In this document: positions 28,001 to 40,000 of the stretch, piece by piece
How the letters are laid out: every line of letters starts with the position of its first letter
How positions within the stretch are numbered: the first letter of the stretch is position 1
Assembly (NCBI GenBank): GCA_030544215.1
Contig: JARZZO010000014.1
Coordinates: 16,588,234 to 16,652,233 of the forward strand
Reading direction: 5' to 3'
Source: Zantedeschia hybrid cultivar
Lineage: Eukaryota; Streptophyta; Magnoliopsida; Alismatales; Araceae
Length of the DNA stretch: 64,000 nucleotides
Position numbers and translations under genes: made by a program
The notes under the pieces: generated by a model
Database searches by the model: none
What the model was told of the DNA's origin: nothing
Seen by the model: the letters and a program-made list of their open reading frames with translations, nothing else

Positions 28001-31000
28001 TAGGTGAAAGTGTCTACCCCCGTAAGAAAATGCATGTTTATGACAAAAGAGCTTGGAGACAGATTTGAGTCTTGGATGGAAATGGTGGGAGCAGACTTGA
28101 AAGCGCACTCTACGTTAGAAGATTTGGCTCTTAACATGTGGGGGTGCCAATGGACTGGGTGGGCATGGGCGGGAGGGTTGGGGGGTGAGTGCGTGTCTGT
28201 GGGTGCATGCATGTGTGTGGGCGCACGCATGTATGGCTGGGTGGGTGGGGGGTGTTGGGCCTCGGCCTTGTCATCATTGGGTGCAAACCTCTGAAGGCCT
28301 TGCATCTAAAATTGGTATCTGGGCTGGGCATTTCTAAGTTTGTGGTCAGCTTGTGAATTTGGTGGACTGAGCCTGGCAATGCTAGTTTTTGCTTCCGGAT
28401 CCATTTTTGTTGCCTAGACCGTTGCTGCAAGAAACTTGGGCCTGTCGGGCCTTTGTGCCTACTTGGCATGTGGACAACCCTATAATAGGAATATGAGTAA
28501 GATAAAGGTTATTACATTAGAAGCGAGGGCAGGTGCTAAACTATTTGACACAGATTCTTTTTGCATTTCTTGTTTCATTTCTGTCAATATATTCTCCCAT
28601 TTTTGTTTGTAAATTCTTTGTTTTTTAATTATATTTCATGTACTTATATTTCTATATACTTATATAATTGTTTGCATTAGTTATTTGTTTAATTTTACCT
28701 TCTTCTTGTCCTTCATATTATTTTTTTTCCCTCATTTGGTGGCCTACTTGTCCTTCGCCATTTTCCTTCATGGTACATATCACTATTGACCTACTAGCCC
28801 TAGACAGGAACATGCCACCTTACCTATTGTAGTCCACTCACTGTGCACGATGTAATTGGTTTATGAAACAATAAATGGAGGGTTGGTGTCATGCTGGTTG
28901 GAAACTGTCACCTCAAGGACTGCTTCTAGAGCCTAAGCCAACCTGAGATTGACGGTTTAATTGTTAAGACGTGATGGTGGCAACAGAGCCAGTGGTGATG
29001 GTGATGTGTTTCACTTGGATGCTTAATTTTCCTGTCAGATGTGAATCTATCAAATAAGATCTTATGCCATCTGTAAAGTGTGACTCTGAAATTTATCCTT
29101 TTAGAAAGGTGTTTGCGAGGATTTTTCTAACCTTCGTCGGGACCTGACCTAGACACATCTCTCCTATGTCGGATTATTCGGAAATCCATTTTCTTTGTTT
29201 ATCTAGAGGATTATAGGTCGGTTTTATATTTTTTTATCGGATTATGAGAGCTTGGTATTAGCCCTCGGGGAATCCGGGACTTCGAATCAGGCGAAGATTC
29301 GAGTATATGACCTCTCTCCACCGACCTCGGTCAGTGTTAATTACGCTGAGCGACTGCTCGGCAACCCTTGATTAACCGTCCGTATGATGTCCTTAATCAT
29401 GCAAAACTACTACTATAGGAAGCGCATGCATATGCAGATGAAGGTATATTTTAGGTTGAATCCTTAACCTCACCCCGGTTCGGGGACAATTTTTATATGA
29501 TTTGGGATTTTTATATGATTTGGGATTGACTCCTGGTTGTTAGGATTGGTTTCAGGTTAGGTGGATTGATTCCGGGTTATACGGGTTAATTCCCAATTTT
29601 TAGTCCCACAGGGGTTTTTTTGCAATTATCCACTTTCAGGGGCTTTTATGTAATTATGGGGGTTCTATGGAAATATATCGGCTTATAAACATATAGAAGT
29701 GAGTTTTAGAGGTTTCCAAGTTTTATGGGAGTTAGAGAATTGGTTTTTAAATGCATGAGGGTTTTTTAGTAATTTTCCCTTGAAACCGGTTTTTTAAATC
29801 TTAGGGTTCATATTTAAAGATTTTCAGATTATATGGGAAGAGATTCCGCTTATGATATGAATTTTAAAGTTTTCGGGGTTATATGTGCAAATATTACTCA
29901 CAAGGGTATTTTTGTAATTTTACATTAAGTTTTTAGGTATGTGATTAATAATTTAACATTCTTTCAGATTTCAAATTTCTCTTTTTATTAATTTTATCCA
30001 TTTTTTTTAGGTGATTATTTTAATTAGCTGATTAAATATATTCTGGTATTTGAATTTTATTATTATTTTTTATATCACATTTCAGATTATTTTTTTTTAC
30101 AGATTTTTACTGATTTTTAATTGATTTTTCGGATTTTTATTAATTAATTAATTATTAATTATAGGTTATCTTTGGGTTTGATTATAATTTTTTTATGCAG
30201 ATTTCTGAACTCATATTTTTTTGTTTAGGGGGTGAGGCTAAGAGTTAAGTTGAAGGTGCACTCAATTTCATTTAGTTGTAGAAAACTATATACGTATACG
30301 TATTATTATTGAAATATGATAATTATAAAATTTAAATGACACACACATGGGCACAGAATTTCTGATAGCATTTCGGCAGCATTTCGCCTTATAATAAGAC
30401 TGTTTTACAAAGAAAATTCGGCAGAGCTTCCCCTTAGGTTTGAACCTTAGGAGAGAGCTCCCCGGGACGAAAGAATTCCCAATTTCGCAGCAAATCCGGG
30501 TTTTAACAAACCCGAATTTGGTCTTCAATTGGGCAGCACTCTCCCTCAGAATTTTTACCCTTGTATGTGGGCTGTTTCTATGCTTGTAGTGGTGTGCACT
30601 TGTGTTGTGCTTGGTGTGTGTTTGAATTGGAGCCTTGGGGTCCTATTTATAGGCCCAAGATCTTAATCCGGTGGGGGGTGCCACCGGGATGAACCAAGGT
30701 GGGGGGTGCCACCGGTTCCACAATCTCTCCTCCCTCTCTTTATTTTTTATTTTCCAATAGCCAATAGGTGGCCAAGGAGTGAGAGAGAGGGAGCAAATGA
30801 AGGAGAGAGAGAGGGGGGAAGTGGGCACCCCCACCGGTTCCAACCGGTGGGGGGATGGCCACCAGTTGGACCCCCCACCGGTTGGGAACCGGTGGGGGGT
30901 CTCCCCCACCGGTTTTGGGCAACCGGTGGGGGGGGGTTCTCCCCTCCCCATGCTCCTCTTTTCCCTCCTTTTTGGCTCTTAATGAGCTTTGGGCCAGCTT

Positions 31001-34000
31001 TTGGGTTTTGGCCAAGTGTGAAAGGGGTTTAGCCCCTTGATTTCAGACTTTGACCAAGTGTGAAAGGGGGTTTTAGGATGGGGGTTTAAGAAGGTTTCTG
31101 CATGGGATTCTCAACCCATGTGAATGGGGTTAAGATCCCTCATTTAACTCCCCTCTTTTTAATTAACTCCCCCACCCCATTTTGAATTTTTAAAGGAGAA
31201 AGAGAGGGAGGGAACCCCTCTTCCCCCCCACCGGTTTCCCTCTTGGAACCGGTGGGGGGGTTCCCAACCGGTGGGGGCTCCCCCCACCGGTTCCCCCTCT
31301 CTCTCCTCCCCCTTCTTGGCCTATTTAAATAAAGGGGATGGGAGAGAGGGGTCCACTTCCCCTTTAGGAAATATCCCCTTGGCCTTTCAGATTTTTTTTT
31401 TCTCCTTCTGGCCTGCAGATTTGATCCCCCTTGAGGACTGATTTTCTTGGCCCATTTGAGCTCCTTATTGGGCTTTTTTATTGGGCCACCTATTGGGCCA
31501 CTTATTGGGCCTATCTCCCTTGCCATTGGGCCCTCATTTGAGACTATTTTAGGCTGGTTTGGAGGCCATTTCGCCCCCATTTCGGGACAGATTTTAGTCC
31601 ACTTTGGGACTGATTTCGACCTCTGTTTTTGCAGCATTTGGCGTCCCTCTTATCGCTGCATTTGGGGTCTCCCTACGGGTCCCATTATCGAGTATCGCAA
31701 AGGCGGTTCGGGAGTTGATTTCGGGAGCCGAAGCAAGCAACTCGGGGCTGCCTTAGGCTCCTAAAAAAAAATCTGATTAAGGCTTTCGTGGCCTAGGTAT
31801 GTTTCTCACCCCGCTGCCCTCGTAATGCGAGCCCATGGTTTCTTATGGATTTCTAGTATTCGCCCATATCATAGGCATGCACTTTATTTTGCATGAACAT
31901 ATTGTCCTGCCTATGTATTCTCCCATGGGAATTTCACATCGACGCGAGCGTGCGTCCTATATGCATACTCACACAATGCAAATCTGCATATCTGTATGTG
32001 AGATTATTTTTTGGGTTCAACAAATGCCCCCCACGGGATGCTCGCCGGAGACGGAGTCAAAGGCGAGTGTCCCGTGCATCATTCCATATACATATCTATT
32101 CATGGACATGGGCATATATGAACATATATATACATGTATATTTTTTTTCCTTTTGTATATGTCCCGAGGGATTCTTTTCATGTCATGCCCTGACGATATT
32201 TTGCCAATCTCCCCATCTTGCTCAATATGGTCTGAGCATATGCAGATTTCTTAGGAAGATAGCAATGTCGTCCCGTATTCTTCGTGCAACCAATTGCACG
32301 ATTTGCCTTTTGTGGGTTCGGATACCCTATGTGTTTTGGTACTCGAGTGGTCCAACGTCACCCCAGGAGCCTTGTCTTTATGACTGCGACTTTCTGGGGA
32401 CGTTCGGAGCTATGAAATTTCCTTTACATTCGGATCCTCTTGGCCTTTGTGACTTGGAGGGTCCTTATAAGACTGACATCATCGGATTGTTCGACATGTT
32501 GCTCGGTCCCGAATATCTCTTGGCCTTTGTGACTTGGAGATCGGTTGGGAACATGGAGCGGGTCATTCAATCCTGACAATGTCATTCTTATTCAAAGGAT
32601 ATCAGTACCTTTTTCTTTTTTTCGGCATTTCCGGGAGTCCTATGCAAGACATTCCGGATTGGCCAAGTATCCGCCATTAAGGCACATATATGGGGGCATG
32701 ATATGGGTGTTGTGCTAGCATTAGCACTTCATCTTCTTTTTTTTTTTAATTTGGGCATTTCCAGGAGCTCCACACGAGACATCCTGAACTAGCCGCATCT
32801 TTGCCATTTGTTGGCGATATACAAGCTTTGCTGCATTATCCTGACTTCCTGTCGGGATTCAGTTGAATTATCTGCTTTGTGCATTATTTTAACGTATGTG
32901 TCTTCCTTTGTCTATTCACAGGTTGACATTCCGGTCTCTGCATCATTATGGCCTCACTTGGCAATTTTCCCCACGAGGGGCCTCAGGAGGAGGGTATTGT
33001 CTATCCAGATGCGGGGTTCCGCTGGGTGGCTCAGCCACATTTGCGGATTACCATTGAGGATACTGTCCCCATTTGCCACGAGAGCATTTACAGAGATGGG
33101 GAATTCTTTTATTTCCTGCGGGGCGAGACCGCCCGGCATATTCCCGCGGATCTTTCTATCTATGAGCTGCTTCACTCGTATGTCTACATTGAAGACGGGG
33201 TCGAGAGGCCGCTGTCTTCTGCCGAGCGTTGTGACTTGGAGCGTGCCATTTTGCTAGATCGGGATAATATGGAGGGGCTCCTCCCCTATTCATATCCGGC
33301 CTTCCCTCTTGCCGTCGATCGATTGTGGGAGTTTCCTACTCCCGAGCAGATGGGGCCCATCCGGGCTATTCTTCGGGTCCACGACATCAGCCGGACCTAC
33401 TCACCAGCTATGTGGACGAGAGCAGGAAGTCGTCCTCTTGAGGCCGCCCGACACCCTCAGGGGGTGTTTCTGACCGAGGCGGAGGAAGGTTCCATACATG
33501 ACCCGTCCGATTTCAGCATATTATTATCGGACATATGTCGGGGCGTTCGCCCCGCATGGGACGCCCGTCTCCAGATCAGGAGCTCTCACGTTTTTCGCCT
33601 GGGGGCTACAAAGTGGCTCCTGCACATTTTGAAGCATCACCGGCCGATTCTCGACAGAGCCGGTATATATGAGGCTGTTTCAGCGGCTCAGTATGATTAT
33701 CCCTGCCATCACGGCTTCATCCAGGCGATCGCCGAGCGGTATATTCGCGATACTAATACTATCGCGACTGTTGAAGGCGAGACCGCCATCGACCTCTGGG
33801 CCTTACATCGGATTTCAGCTTTGCCGATTGTGGGGGAGCCCTATGAAGAAGGAGTGTTGGATGAATTTCATCGCAGTACCACCGACGGCGCAGGGAGCTA
33901 TACCACCCCCTATTGTTATAGATATTTGCTGAAGGTATGGCGGGACTTGTCCAAAGCCAAGCGCGCCGCATCGTCCTCCACTGGGGGGGAGTTCTTCTGG

Positions 34001-37000
34001 CCCGGGGAAGGTATCACCAGCTGCCTGGGTCAGATTCTTCTTTGGAGGGCCATTCCGCTATCACCGAGGCTTTGCCAGCATCTTCGATGAACGGGCCCCT
34101 TCCATTTTGTCACATAGGGACATACCTCGGAGAGGCATTATCATTGCGCCGGAGCATCAATCCGAGAACCTCTGGGGCCTGGATGATATCACTTATGTGG
34201 CGGCTTATCTAGCATATTGGCTAGTTACTTTTGCTGTTCCGTACGGGGACGAGGGGGCTTTGCGGCCCGAGGTTTTACTAGCGGCTTCCCGACTTGCAGC
34301 GGGGGCCCGCCTTGCTATTGCGCCGGCGGCACTTGCTAGTGTATATCATTCTTTCGGGACCCTTTGCAGCTTGGCTACCCCGAATTCGTGTTCAGTGGTG
34401 ATGGCCACTCACTATGTCAGCGCCTGGGCGGGACTCCTGCTTCCGGGTTATTCTCCCTTTGGCAGGGAGATGGACTCTTCACTGCCCACCGTGCTCCGAC
34501 TGGCCAGCCAGGGGACGGGTCAGCTTTCTTACTCCCGCGCGGCCTTGAGTTTTATACCCTTCGGCTCTTTCCGGAAGCTGAACTTTGACCATTCCTCGCG
34601 GAACTTCCGACCATATCTCGACAGAGGAGGGGCTGCCGACCGCGCTTGGTTTGACCCGTGGACGGGCCGTATGGGCCATAATGGCGCTGCATTAGATGGG
34701 TGGACTCTAAGCACTCGTCCATCCCTGCTTATATTGAAGAAGGGGCGAGATGTCATCCTGGAACCTTATTATCCGAACCGCTTTGCGCGGAATTTTGGAT
34801 ATGATCATATGATTCTTTCCAATCTTGTCTTTGCCGAGCTACCCCGGGTGTATCAAAAGCGGAAGAGCCATCTTGTTGCCCGGCTGTGGTTGAATTATTT
34901 TCAGCACCAAAATTCATTTGGTCCAGTGGCAGTGCCTCCCCCCACTCATGAAGGGGGTATGACTGTTTCCTTTGCTGCTTGGTGGCACAAAAACCAAGGG
35001 GAATTGCGGCTCAGGCCCGATCCAGAGCAGACGAGGAGCTCCTCTCAGGCTAAGTCCACCAAAGGCCGACATACATATAAGGGCCGGAGTGGCCCATCGG
35101 CGTCGAAGGCGAAGAAGAAGAAGGGCGGCGAGGATGATGGCTTCTATGAGCTCGCCGCTCCAGGGTATATATGGACTCATCAGTTCCTGGCGGACTGCAA
35201 AATCCCCAGAAGATTTGAGCACAGTATCCGGCTGCCCGTAGGCAGTTTCAATGGGGATCCCGCCAGAGATTGGCTATGTTATCTCAGCCACATGCTTGCT
35301 TGCTTTGGCCCTCGCCGCGAGGCTTTCCTGATATTGCGGGCCGAGACCGTCGGCGATGTATGGCGGGTAATGGGGCAGGCGGCGACCCAGCTGGGGATGC
35401 CTTTTGATTCCCTTATACCCGAACCACCGAAGTCTTTTGCCGCAGTAGGTATTCCATTTCTATATTCTTCATTGCTTCCCTTATTGTATATGTCCATTGC
35501 ATTTATCTTGCTCCTTTTATTTTGTAGGAGATGTTGTCTCTCCCTTGCCCGCGGCTCCTGGGGGGTCTCCCATGCATCAGGCGCCTGAGGGAGGGCCTCA
35601 TATCCCTGCCGGGGAGGTGGCTGCACCGTCTGCCAGCATCGTCCCTACATCGGAGATGCAACTCCTAGTGGCCGCTGCGAAACAGGCAGCTCGGAGGAAG
35701 CGAGCGGCCGAAGGTGAGACGGAGGGTCGATCGGCTCGGCCTCGACTGTCTCCTACCCCTCCGTCGGCTCCGGTACCTATCGAGAGGCCACCTTCGCCTA
35801 TCGGTAAGAAACTTGCTGGCTTCTTTTGTTTTGAGGATTAATTCCCCTTTTGAATATGACTTCTTATGCTGTACATATTTTCCCCTTTATATCAGAGGAA
35901 GGCGAATTTATCAGTGGGAAAGAGTCCCAGGCGGCTATAGAGCCTGTCGCCGGCGGAGTCCCGCTTACAACAGGTGGGGCTGATCGGGCACCTCATCTTT
36001 GTATGCTTGTATTTCCATTTTTGCCATATTCAGAAGGCTCTCATTATTCCCATTTTTCAGGGGCCTATGTTCCCGAGCCTCCCACTCAGGATCCCGTTCG
36101 GTTAGCTTCGCCGGCCATTGCGGAGGTATGCGGATATATGCATATATGTGTTGGCCAGTCGGTTTTCATCCCTTGCTGGGAGTGACTGCGGTTCTGATCA
36201 TTCTCCCTTTGTGCTTCCCGCAGGAGAACGTGGCTGTAGCTACAAATGTTGCCTTGGGCAACGACGAGGAGCTGGGGGACCTCAACTGGGCCGACTATGA
36301 GCCCTATGGGTCGGATGTCCCTCTGGTCGACCAGCTCTACCACGAACTCTTGGACGACCAGGGCCGTTTCGGTAATATACAGCTTTTTGCCGACATATCG
36401 CAGCCCCTGTAGCTTTTTGCCTTGCACGGGATCTGATTTTTTTGATCTCTTCTCTATGCAGATTTTACTTTTGATGAGCTGATGCGTTCAGCCTCCAGCC
36501 ATTCAGGCTCTTCGTTCATGAAGGGCCTGGTAGGGGACTTGACTGCTCCCTCTGCTGTGGATAGCCCTGCACTTGAGGGTAATTTATATTTACTTCGATC
36601 TTCATGGCATCTTTATCCACCTTGTTTCCTTCCGGTAACCAATATTAAATTTTTGTGTTACAGAAGTTGTTGAAATGACGCCAACTGCGGCTGCCTCTCC
36701 TTCCGTTGCCCCTCCTTTGGGGGATGATACGGCTGCCCCTCTTGCGACTTCCTCGGCAGAAGGGGTGCCCGCAGGGATTGAGGCTGCTCAAGAAGAGCCC
36801 GCGGCTTCACCACCAGGTAGATCTATTTTCTTTGCCTCGTGCTCAGGGCGGCACCAAATACGTCTTCACATATATATATATATATATATTTTTTGACTGC
36901 GCCTCTCTTGCTTGTCTTTATCTGTTGGCACAGATGCCCTCCTTGTGTCCACCCAAAGGTGGGAACGCCGGGACGGGGTCAGATCAGCCCCTGAGTTTCT

Positions 37001-40000
37001 TCTGGGAGGCATTGAGGGACTAGCAGCATCAGCGGCACGCGCCAGAGCTAGGTCCCTCCCTATTTGCTTCAGCCAAGTCCCAGCCGTCGAGGACATTGCT
37101 ATCTTGGCAGGTATGAAGCTTCTTATCCCTTATTGTTCCTTCATCAAATATTATCGGGTATTAACCCCATTTTCTATCATGCAGCTTGGAGGGCTTCTCT
37201 GCCCGATTCTCCGACTCGTTCAGGGGACACCGTCCCCCTTTCTTGCTCGGGGGGAACTCCCTGGACTCCTCGGGTTGAGGAACCGGCGTATACTTCGACC
37301 GAGCTGCTCGATTATTCTGGAGACGAGGGCGAGCCCGAAGTTACTTACCCATTTGCCTTTGACCGGAGGGTAGATTCCCCGACACGGAGCGGCTCCACTG
37401 CCAAATTGTCGCCTTCGTGTCACTCGGGGGACATCGAATCCCTTTTTGCCTCTCCCGATAAGGATGGGAAAGTGGGTCCTCCCCACCCTGAGGAGACAGC
37501 GGAGTCAGGTAACATCTATTTTTTCTTTCATTTCATTGCCAGCATCATTCGCTGACACTATCATCTCGACCTTTGGTCTTATAATATCCTCTTTCTTTTT
37601 GTCTTATCAGGTGGGGAAGGCCCGGATGACTCTGCCGCACATGCTGCCCAACGAGTTCAACTGCGGGCTGAGCTGGAGTCCGCTCTCGAGGATGTAGCCG
37701 CTCGAACTGCAGAAGTTTCCGAACTCCGAGCCGATAGAGAGACATTGGATTCCAGTATTGCTAAAGCGAGGTCCCAAGTCTCCGCTCTCCGTCTTCAGCT
37801 AGAAGAATTGGAGAGGGGCCTGGAAGAAGGCGTCGAGCAAGTGGCGACCCTCGACCGCCGTCTGGACGAACTCACCCGAGAGCGAGACGCGTCGGTGGAT
37901 AGGGTTGAGGCTCTCCGTCTTTTGTTGGACGCCTCGCAGGCTTTAGTGGTGCGGGAGCCGACTCCGACTCGGGACTAGCTGTCGGGGCTCCCTCTCCCTC
38001 TTTTTGACCTTGGCATTGTTTCATTTTGAAACGCATATTTGAGTTACCCCGAGGGCTTGTCTCGGGCTCCCATCTCGCGGTCATTTATATGAAGAGTTTT
38101 TTAGTTGGAAATGGTATTCATCTTCTTCTTCTTCTTCTTCTTCTTCTTTTTTTTTTCCAAACCAATGCCAGTGCCCTTTCGGGTTTTCACCGACACTGGC
38201 CCCCTCTTATTTTGCTTGCACGCCCTTGCGGGTTTTCATACAGCGGGGTTACCCGATTTTGCCTAAGGCGCCCTTTCGGATTTTCACCTTAGCTGGGTAT
38301 AAGACTTTTTTACCCTTAGCCGATCCCGATATGGATGAGATCGGTTAAGTGCGTCGGGGCACCTCGCTTTTTAAGCCCCATTTTTTTTTTTTTGGCACAT
38401 GAAATTCTAACTACTATTAAATATAAAACTATTATTATTAAATATAAATATAAATATATAGCATAACTGAACCAACAGTTATTAGGGGAGTATTTAATAT
38501 GGGAACTTGATATAATATGGGTATACGAAGAGGGTTATCTACGATTTAATACTCCTCGTGGGTGAAGCATGAATTTCAAGATTTAATGCCTCCCGCAGGC
38601 GAGTATGAATTCCAGGATATAAAACCTCCTGCAGGCGAAAATGGATTATGAACTCTCAGGACATAAAGCCTCCTGTGGGCGAATATGAACTATGAATCTC
38701 CAGGATATAAAGCCTCCTGTAGGCGGATATGAAATATGAATTTTCGGGATATAAAGCCTCCCGTAGGCGAATATGAAATATGAATTTCCGGAATATAAAG
38801 CCTCCCGCAGGCGAATATGAAATATGAATTTCCAGGATATAAAGCCTCCTGTAAGCGGATATGAAATATGAATTTCCGGGATATAAAGCCTCCCGTAGGC
38901 GAATATGAAATATGAATTTCCAGGATATAAAGCCTCCTGTAGGCGAATATGAGATATGAATTTCCAGGATATAAAGCCTCCCGTAGGCGAATATGAATTT
39001 CCAGGATATAAAGCCTCCTGTAGGCTAATATGAAATATGAATTTCCGGGATATAAGACCTCCCGTAGGCGAATATGAAATATGAATTTCCAGGATATAAA
39101 GCCTCCTGTAGGCGAATATGAAATATGAATTTCCAGGATATAAAGCCTCCTGTGGGCGAATATGAAATATGGATTTCCGAGATATAAAGTCTCCCGTAGG
39201 TGAATATGAAATATGAATTTCCGGGATATAAAGCCTCCCGTAGGCGAATATGAAATATGAATTTCCAGGATATAAAGCCTCTTGTAGGCGGATATGAAAT
39301 ATGAATTTCCGGGATATAAAGCCTCCTGTAGGCGAATATGAAATATGAATTTCCAGGATATAAAGCCTCCTGTAGGCGAATATGAGATATGAATTTCCAG
39401 GATATAAAGCCTCCCGTAGGCGAATATGAATTTCCAGGATATAAAGCCTCCTGTGGGCTAATATGAAATATGAATTTCCGGGATATAAAACCTCCCGTAG
39501 GCGAATATGAAATATGAATTTTCAGGATATAAAGCCTCCTGTAGGCGAATATGAAATATGAATTTCCAGGATATAAAGTCTCCTGTGGGCGAATATGAAA
39601 TATGGATTTCCGAGATATAAAGCCTCCCGTAGGCGAATATGAAATATAGATTGCCGGGATATAAAGCCTCCCGTAGGCGAATATGAAATATGAATTTCCG
39701 GGCCACCAAGACACCAGTGAGACCAGCGTATACCAGGGGCAATCTCAAGGTATAATGTCCCTTTGGGGCGAATTCGACCGTTTACGGCACACCGATGGGA
39801 CTATATCGTATGGAACTATAGTATACTGGTATGCCGATGGGACTATGACTTACGGGGGAATTTTGGGGTATAACGTTCCCAGAGACGCGAATAATATTTT
39901 CGTATTGCTCCCCAGGGGCGAATGAGAAAATCTTTACCCTTCGTGACATGCCAGTGGGACTAGAATATGTGAAGGGAAAACTTTAGGATATAACGCCTCC

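Noticed and set aside
28004..28294. Open frames in the GGGTGGG/GTGTG tract
   Set aside because: Simple-sequence composition only; no similarity to a known protein.
30643..31040. Several overlapping 60-108 codon frames in the LTRs (also 56411-56808)
   Set aside because: They come from the ACCGGTGGGG palindromes and base bias, occur on both strands and lie in LTR non-coding sequence.
32023..32045. Primer-binding site beside the left LTR
   Set aside because: No TGG-type start; the sequence reads as a polypurine tract on the minus strand, and gene order puts the 5' LTR on the right.
34011..34033. A 23-bp intron to explain the frame change in exon 1 of the antisense gene
   Set aside because: Far shorter than known plant introns; a one-base change in the seven-G run at 33983-33989 explains the frame and makes the total length divisible by three.
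36866..37096. Minus-strand frames opposite the antisense-gene exons
   Set aside because: The plus-strand exons have fitting splice sites and phases; the opposite frames have no recognisable domains.
39025..39714. 229-codon minus-strand open frame across the 44-bp array
   Set aside because: It is the translation of a tandem repeat whose 132-bp superperiod happens to lack stops; no start context, domain or non-repeat sequence supports a protein.
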